A DNA stretch of 10,278 nucleotides from Pseudomonadota bacterium (lineage in GTDB: Bacteria > Pseudomonadota > Gammaproteobacteria > Pseudomonadales > Cellvibrionaceae), in the NCBI GenBank assembly GCA_023416875.1, contig JAEZGT010000320.1, positions 1 through 10,278 on the forward strand, read 5' to 3'. This document shows, piece by piece, positions 6,153 to 10,278 of the stretch. The notes under the pieces were generated by a model. The model did not search any database and was not told the origin of the DNA. It was given only the letters and a program-made list of their open reading frames with translations. A program made the translations under genes and the position numbers. Position 1 is the first letter of the stretch. Each line of letters begins with the position of its first letter.

Positions 6153-6181
6153 ATTATCGGTGTGCCGCTGGTCGATTCCAA
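6153..6181 (-). promoter_or_regulatory. probable bolA promoter
   Basis: On the minus strand TTGGAA (complement of 6176-6181, 4 of 6) and GATAAT (complement of 6153-6158, 5 of 6) are spaced by exactly 17 bp. The start point would fall near 6146, only about 5 bases before the AGGAGG, so the mRNA leader would be about 20 nt. E. coli bolA has a stationary-phase promoter; this sequence does not show whether that holds here. Confidence 0.5.
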
Positions 6182-6275
6182 GCAAACCTTGATACCTCGC
6201 ACGCTGGACAGCCGGCATTTTATGGCTAGGCTTAACCTGTAAACGCCGGAGCGCGTCTGCAAAAAACTATTACAA

Positions 6276-6288
6276 GGGCCACCGGCCC
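6276..6288. repeat. short GC hairpin upstream of the small basic-protein gene
   Basis: GGGCC, ACC, GGCCC forms a 5-bp stem 32 bp before the ATG at 6321. There is no T-run. A weak promoter-like pair (TGGACA at 6205-6210 and TAGGCT at 6227-6232, 16 bp apart) lies upstream and would put the hairpin in the mRNA leader. Confidence 0.3.
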
Positions 6289-6320
6289 GCGGATTTACTA
6301 TCTCTCGGAAGTGTGTAGTT

Positions 6321-6539
6321 ATGAATCCTGAAATCGTATTTATCGATCGAAGAAAAGGTAGAGATCGCCGTCTCGACGCCGATCCGTGCAGAAACCTGCC
6401 GTTGGACCTCTATCACCGCAAACGCCGAAAGTCAAAAGAGCGGCGAGCCGCTGACCGCAGCCTTACCGACGATTATTTCGCCTTCCAGGCCTGCCGGCAG
6501 GGTCGAGGGGAACACTCCAAAAGTCCGAAAGCCAACTAA
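6321..6539 (+). CDS. small, highly basic conserved-looking hypothetical protein
   Basis: I do not recognise a named family. The 72-residue product has two clusters built on Arg-Arg pairs: DRRKGRDRR at residues 9-17 and RKRRKSKERR at 33-42, separated by DPCRNLPLDLY (21-31). The first 45 residues are rich in Arg, Lys and Asp. No signal peptide or membrane segment is present, so it is probably cytoplasmic, and the charge suggests nucleic-acid or ribosome binding, which is inference only. Two cysteines (23 and 58) are too few for an obvious metal site. GGAAG lies 9 bases before the ATG, which supports real translation. It is divergent from bolA and converges on the pyk region; its TAA at 6537-6539 overlaps a stop codon of the opposite-strand open frame that follows pyk. 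Confidence 0.65.
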   Translation: MNPEIVFIDRRKGRDRRLDADPCRNLPLDLYHRKRRKSKERRAADRSLTDDYFAFQACRQGRGEHSKSPKAN

Positions 6540-6636
6540 CGTTCTTTTCGCAGGCGTACACTCATCGCGAGGCCGCAGCGGTCAATGGCCTGCTCACGCT
6601 TGATGAGCCCCTTGAAGATGCGGGCGTTAGTATCCT

Positions 6637-6669
6637 GGAAAGAAAAACGGCCCTCACTGGAGGGCCGTT
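6637..6669 (-). terminator. intrinsic terminator downstream of pyk
   Basis: A perfect 10-bp stem, AACGGCCCTC (6646-6655) with GAGGGCCGTT (6660-6669) and a 4-base loop, is followed on the minus strand by a T-rich run, TTTTTCTTTCC. It begins about 43 bp after the pyk stop. On the plus strand the stem has no T-run after it, so it acts mainly on pyk transcripts. Confidence 0.88.
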
Positions 6670-6712
6670 CAAGAGAAGGACTTTTAGGACTAGTGCGCAG
6701 CTGCTGATAGCG

Positions 6713-8173
6713 TTATTGCGGACCGTGAATGATAGGCTTGCCCACCTCGAGAATTTTCATGGTATTGGTGCCGCCATGAACGTGCGCGATATCTCCTTTG
6801 GAGATAATCACCAAATCCCCCTCCTTCACGATATGTTTTGCCAACAAGGTGTCGATCGCCTTCTGATTGGACTGTGCGAAAGTCAGGTTCTCGTTATTGA
6901 ACAACACGGTTTCCACGCCGCGATAAAGCGCCGCGCGGCGCAAAGTGCGCTCGTGAGGTGACATGGCGAAAATGGGGAGACTGGAGCCATAGCGGCTCAT
7001 CAGCAAAGGCGTAGCTCCGGTTTCTGTCATACATACGATGGCAGCAACACCCGGCATTTGGTTGGCGGTGAACATGGCGGCAGCGGCGATTGCCTGATCA
7101 ATGGCGACGCGGTTGGTGGGCTCGCGCTCCAGCGCTTTATGGTGCCCCTCAGTTTTTTCCGCCCCGAGGATCACACGCACCATGGCTTCTACGGTTTCCA
7201 CCGGGAACTGACCTGCGGCGGTCTCCGCAGAGAGCATGACAGCATCAGTGCCGTCGAGTACCGCGTTCGCCACGTCAAACACTTCCGCCCGGGTGGGGAG
7301 CGAGCTGTTAATCATGCTTTCCATCATCTGGGTAGCGGTGATCACACAGCGGTTGAGCGCGCGGGCGCGGGCAATAATGTGCTTCTGCACGCCGATCAAA
7401 GAGGCGTCACCGATTTCCACACCCAGATCACCACGGGCAACCATCACCGCGTCGGATGCTTTGATGATGCCGTCGAGAACATCATCATTTTCCACAGATT
7501 CGGCGCGCTCGATCTTGGCGACAAGCGCTATATCCCCACCGGCTTCTTTAACTAAAGAACGGGCGAGATTCATATCCTCGGCGGTGCGAGGGAAGGAGAC
7601 TGCAAGATAATCCACGCCGATGGCGACGGCGGTTTTGATGTCCGCGTAATCTTTGTCGGTCAGGGCCGGAGCGGTAAGTCCACCACCCTGGCGGTTGATA
7701 CCTTTGTTGTTGGACAGCTTGCCGCCAACGGTAACCGTCGTATTGACGCGGTTGCCGATGACGGAATCCACCTTAAGCACCACTCGTCCATCATCAAGCA
7801 ACAGCAGGTCACCTGGATTGACGTCGCGGGGCAGCTCTTTATAGTCGATGCCCACCTGATGCTGATCACCTGCCTCTGTTGGCAGATCCGCGTCCAGAGA
7901 GAATTTGTCGCCGAGGTTCAATTTGATCGGACCTTTGGCGAAGCGCGCTATGCGGATTTTCGGGCCCTGGAGATCACCCAATACCGCCACATAACGGCCG
8001 TGTTTGCTGGCGAATTCACGCACAGCGTTGGCGCGATTGCGATGCTCTTCTGGGGACCCGTGGGAAAAGTTCAGACGTACAACGTTTACTCCCGCGATAA
8101 TCAGTCTTTCCAGAACTCCAGGTTCATCGGTGGCAGGCCCCAAAGTACTGACTATTTTTGTACGTCTCAGCAT
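6713..8173 (-). CDS. pyk: pyruvate kinase, PykA type
   Basis: Pyruvate kinase transfers phosphate from phosphoenolpyruvate to ADP, giving pyruvate and ATP, the last step of glycolysis. The 486-residue product aligns with E. coli PykA (480 residues) from the first residues, MLRRTKIVSTLGPATD. Visible active-site parts include RLNFSHG (33-39), the GDLQGPKIR segment (66-74) that opens the mobile B domain, LVAKIER with catalytic Lys220 and Mg-ligand Glu222, MVARGDLGVEIG (244-255), and ITATQMMESM (278-287) with Thr279. The SAETAAG segment (315-321) precedes the C-terminal allosteric domain. A longer in-frame ATG at 8203 would add 10 residues absent from the family; the start at 8173 has GGAG 7 bases upstream. 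It lies 121 bp after oadB on the same strand, with its own likely promoter and a strong terminator after it. Confidence 0.96.
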   Translation of the reverse strand: MLRRTKIVSTLGPATDEPGVLERLIIAGVNVVRLNFSHGSPEEHRNRANAVREFASKHGRYVAVLGDLQGPKIRIARFAKGPIKLNLGDKFSLDADLPTEAGDQHQVGIDYKELPRDVNPGDLLLLDDGRVVLKVDSVIGNRVNTTVTVGGKLSNNKGINRQGGGLTAPALTDKDYADIKTAVAIGVDYLAVSFPRTAEDMNLARSLVKEAGGDIALVAKIERAESVENDDVLDGIIKASDAVMVARGDLGVEIGDASLIGVQKHIIARARALNRCVITATQMMESMINSSLPTRAEVFDVANAVLDGTDAVMLSAETAAGQFPVETVEAMVRVILGAEKTEGHHKALEREPTNRVAIDQAIAAAAMFTANQMPGVAAIVCMTETGATPLLMSRYGSSLPIFAMSPHERTLRRAALYRGVETVLFNNENLTFAQSNQKAIDTLLAKHIVKEGDLVIISKGDIAHVHGGTNTMKILEVGKPIIHGPQ

Positions 8174-8180
8174 AGATGCT

Positions 8181-8184
8181 CTCC
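8181..8184 (-). promoter_or_regulatory. ribosome-binding site that fixes the pyk start
   Basis: On the minus strand GGAG lies 7 bases before the ATG at 8171-8173. This supports the start that matches other PykA proteins and argues against the ATG at 8203. Confidence 0.65.
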
Positions 8185-8215
8185 AAAATACGGGTAGGCT
8201 CAAAAACGGCGGGCC

Positions 8216-8221
8216 ATTCTA
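8216..8221 (-). promoter_or_regulatory. possible -10 box of pyk
   Basis: TAGAAT (complement of 8216-8221, 5 of 6 consensus) lies 43 bp before the pyk ATG. The best -35 is poor (TTAAAC, complement of 8240-8245, 18 bp spacing). pyk could be transcribed from here, read through from oadAB, or both, as no T-tailed terminator is seen after oadB. Confidence 0.35.
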
Positions 8222-8294
8222 CACTATTTGCGCGTAGAGGTTTAAAAGCCCTTTCGTGGGGAAGACCGCCGGCGATTGCCGACGGCAATAACAA

Positions 8295-9608
8295 TCAAGC
8301 CGCCATATTGGCGACCATTGCAATCATGACTCCGGCCGCCACTGCGGATCCAATAACACCAGCCACATTTGGCCCCATGGCGTGCATGAGCAAGAAATTT
8401 TGCGGATCGGCTTCCAGCCCCAGCTTATTGGAAACCCGCGCGGCCATGGGTACTGCGGAAACGCCGGCGGACCCGATCAGGGGGTTGACCTTCTGTTTGC
8501 TGACGAGATTCATCAGTTTGGCCATAACGACACCCGCCGCCGTACCTATACAGAAAGCCGCTATGCCGAGAAAAAGAATGCCCAGGGTTTTGGGATCGAG
8601 AAATTTGTCCGCCTCCAGCTTGGAACCGACTGAGAGGCCAAGAAAAATCGTGGTGATATTGATCAGGGCATTCTGCGCGGTATCCGACAAACGCTGAACC
8701 ACGCCGCATTCACGCATCAAATTGCCGAAACAGAACATACCCAGCAACGGCGCCGCATCCGGCAGAAACAGGGCGACCAGAATCAGCAGACCTATTGGGA
8801 ACACGATTTTTTCCAGCTTGCCCACGTGGCGCAACTGAGTCATGACGATACGGCGCTCGGATTCCGTGGTGAGCGCGCGCATGATAGGCGGCTGGATCAG
8901 CGGCACCAAGGCCATATAGGAATAAGCGGCGACGGCGATGGCACCCAGCAGATCCGGCGCCAACTTGCTGGCCACATAAATGGCTGTGGGACCATCAGCG
9001 CCGCCGATTATGCCGATTGCAGCGGCGTCGGCAATACTGAAATCCATCAATCCGGTGGCATTGAGGGCAACCGCCCCTAGAACAGTGGCAAATATGCCGA
9101 ACTGCGCCGCCGCGCCCAACAACAGCGTTTTCGGGTTGGCCAAGAGTGGGCCGAAGTCCGTCATGGCTCCCACCCCCATAAAAATAATCAGGGGCGCAGC
9201 GCCGCTGGCAATCGCCACGGAATAAAAGTTGTAGAGCATGCCGTTGTTGTAGCCCGCACTCAACGCCATGGTCGTCAAGGTTTGCTGCTGAACGAGAGTC
9301 GCGGAATTGAGCGCATTGAGCAAGTCGGCGGCGGAGCTCCACTCCTGCAATTGCAACACCGCCGCCATCTGTGCAAGCAGCGCCATATCGCCGTGGCGGA
9401 TGGCGTATTCGGTCGCGGAAAAGGCCATGCCGGCACCGGGGATATTGGCGAGCAGGCCCCCGAAGCCTATGGGGACCAGCAGCAGCGGTTCAAAACCTTT
9501 GCGGATTGCCAGAAACAGAAGATATAGGCAAATGGCGAGCATCAAAATCTGCCCAAAGGAGGCCTGCGCGACGCCGGAACTTTGCCAGAGGTTATAGAGA
9601 TTGTTCAT
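8295..9608 (-). CDS. oadB: Na+-translocating oxaloacetate decarboxylase, beta subunit
   Basis: OadB is the integral membrane subunit that decarboxylates the carboxybiotin carried by the alpha subunit and couples this to Na+ export. The 437-residue sequence is very close to the Klebsiella protein (433 residues), with a 2-residue offset. All residues reported as important there are present: Asp205 in GGADGPTA (Klebsiella Asp203), Tyr231 (229), Asn375 (373), Gly379 (377), Ser384 (382) and Arg391 (389). GVGAMTDFGPLLANP (145-159) and HAMGPNVAGVIGSA (409-422) are also intact. The chain has many hydrophobic segments throughout. GGAG lies 7 bases before the ATG, and only 14 bp separate it from the oadA stop, so the two are in one operon. 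The related methylmalonyl-CoA and glutaconyl-CoA decarboxylase beta subunits are similar, but the match and the adjacent OadA tail favour oxaloacetate. Confidence 0.94.
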   Translation of the reverse strand: MNNLYNLWQSSGVAQASFGQILMLAICLYLLFLAIRKGFEPLLLVPIGFGGLLANIPGAGMAFSATEYAIRHGDMALLAQMAAVLQLQEWSSAADLLNALNSATLVQQQTLTTMALSAGYNNGMLYNFYSVAIASGAAPLIIFMGVGAMTDFGPLLANPKTLLLGAAAQFGIFATVLGAVALNATGLMDFSIADAAAIGIIGGADGPTAIYVASKLAPDLLGAIAVAAYSYMALVPLIQPPIMRALTTESERRIVMTQLRHVGKLEKIVFPIGLLILVALFLPDAAPLLGMFCFGNLMRECGVVQRLSDTAQNALINITTIFLGLSVGSKLEADKFLDPKTLGILFLGIAAFCIGTAAGVVMAKLMNLVSKQKVNPLIGSAGVSAVPMAARVSNKLGLEADPQNFLLMHAMGPNVAGVIGSAVAAGVMIAMVANMAA

Positions 9609-9622
9609 ACCACTGCTCCAGC

Positions 9623-10278
9623 TCAGGCAATCGACAGGAGAATGTCACCAACAGCCACCGAATCGCCTTCGCCGACGTTGATGTTGCCGATTACCCCGGC
9701 GGCGGGTGCGCTGATGGCGGTTTCCATCTTCATGGCTTCCAGCAGCAACACTGGCTCGCCCGCTGTAACCTCCTGGCCCGGTGCAACGAGAACCTTGCAG
9801 ATGATGCCGGCCAGCGGCGCACTGACAGGCAGGCCACCGGCCGCTCCGGCAGTCGCGGCGCGCGCCGGTGCAGGTTGGTTGCCCAGCGGCACTATGCCGG
9901 TGATATCGCCGCCATCGCTGACGGTGACGGTGAATTCTCTGCCGTCGACTTTGACGGTGTAGATTTCCTCCCCCGCTGGAGACTTTACTGGCGGGGCACT
10001 GGTTGCGGCATCCGGCGCGGGCTCAAAGGCAGAAGGGTTATTGCGGTTTTCCAGGAATTTCAAACCGACTTGAGTGAACAGCGCATAGGTGAGCACATCG
10101 TCGATTTCGCGTTCGCCAGCTGCGAGGGCTAGCTTCTTGCGCGTCGCTATATCGCGCAGCTCGGCGGTCAGACTGGCCAACTCCGGCTGCAGCAGATCCG
10201 CAGGGCGACAGGTCACCGGTTGAGCGCCTTCCAAAACCCTGGTCTGCAACTCCGCATTGACCGGAGCCGGTGTGGCAC
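9623..10278 (-). CDS. oadA: oxaloacetate decarboxylase alpha subunit, C-terminal part
   Basis: The last 217 residues of OadA are visible; the gene enters from beyond the right edge and the N-terminal carboxyltransferase domain is outside the window. The visible part begins in the conserved post-barrel domain (CRPADLL, then DDVLTYALFTQVGLKFLENR). It continues through an Ala/Pro-rich linker and a segment with EEIYTVKVDGREFTVTV, which fits the subunit-association region, and ends in a complete biotinyl domain. The biotin-attachment motif is EAMKM; its lysine codon is at 9728-9730, 34 residues before the C-terminus. The alpha subunit moves the carboxyl group of oxaloacetate to biotin, releasing pyruvate, and passes it to OadB. 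The apparent start near 10249 is internal, because the frame stays open and family-like to the edge. oadG is expected upstream, outside the window. Confidence 0.92.
   Translation of the reverse strand, partial: ATPAPVNAELQTRVLEGAQPVTCRPADLLQPELASLTAELRDIATRKKLALAAGEREIDDVLTYALFTQVGLKFLENRNNPSAFEPAPDAATSAPPVKSPAGEEIYTVKVDGREFTVTVSDGGDITGIVPLGNQPAPARAATAGAAGGLPVSAPLAGIICKVLVAPGQEVTAGEPVLLLEAMKMETAISAPAAGVIGNINVGEGDSVAVGDILLSIA

Noticed and set aside
6540..6640. Extension or frameshift of the small basic-protein gene into the following plus-strand sequence
   Set aside because: A clean TAA ends it, and the continuing frame, although open, shows no family-like features; the minus strand reads more like protein here.
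7058..7555. A 165-codon plus-strand open frame inside pyk
   Set aside because: It is antisense to the conserved core of pyruvate kinase, with no ribosome-binding site or domain of its own.
8204..8294. GC-rich inverted repeats (TTGCC/GGCAA and GCCGGC-type) after oadB as an intrinsic terminator
   Set aside because: The stems are short and no T-run follows on the minus strand, so termination there cannot be supported.
9371..10132. A 253-codon plus-strand open frame across oadB and oadA
   Set aside because: It is antisense to two well-matched decarboxylase subunits, and the translation is low-complexity Arg/Gly/Asp-rich sequence without motifs.

Overview
The window looks like an ordinary chromosomal segment of an aerobic or facultative gammaproteobacterium of moderate GC content. 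The protein set (CmoM, PpnP, PykA-type pyruvate kinase, BolA, a CspA-family protein, a Klebsiella-like Na+-pumping oxaloacetate decarboxylase) points to Gammaproteobacteria. The mixture of a rhombosortase-like rhomboid, a DUF945 protein and a DUF3806 protein suggests a marine or Cellvibrio/Pseudomonas-like lineage, but this placement is inference. I see no transposase, integrase, phage gene, tRNA, rRNA or CRISPR array.

Layout. On the left, a truncated cmoM (minus strand) is divergent from ppnP (plus), whose -10 box lies inside a perfect inverted repeat. ppnP converges on a minus-strand pair: a DUF945 (YdgA-like) envelope protein followed 11 bp later by a small rhomboid protease that resembles rhombosortase. 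Divergent from that pair is a plus-strand pair with a 4-bp ATGA overlap: a membrane-anchored FMN/3Fe-4S glutamate-synthase-like protein and an exported DUF3806 protein. A 367-bp gene-free stretch follows. It holds a long inverted repeat, a good sigma-70 promoter and a roughly 245-nt structured leader for a CspA-family cold-shock gene, which ends in a clear intrinsic terminator. bolA faces the cold-shock gene. A small, very basic 72-residue protein of unknown function is divergent from bolA.

On the right everything is on the minus strand: oadA (its 3' end only), oadB, then pyk, which ends in a strong intrinsic terminator. OadAB decarboxylates oxaloacetate to pyruvate while exporting Na+, and pyruvate kinase makes pyruvate from phosphoenolpyruvate, so this block gathers two routes to pyruvate. 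oadG would be expected just beyond the right edge.

Three genes (ppnP, the DUF945 gene, pyk) have an upstream in-frame ATG that would give a longer product. In each case the ribosome-binding site and family alignment favour the inner start, and the coordinates here use it. Nothing here amounts to an obviously new defence or mobile system. The best candidates for a second look are the glutamate-synthase-like/DUF3806 pair, the DUF945/rhomboid pair, the cold-shock leader with an overlapping short open frame, and the coding-like 58-codon stretch after the pyk stop.
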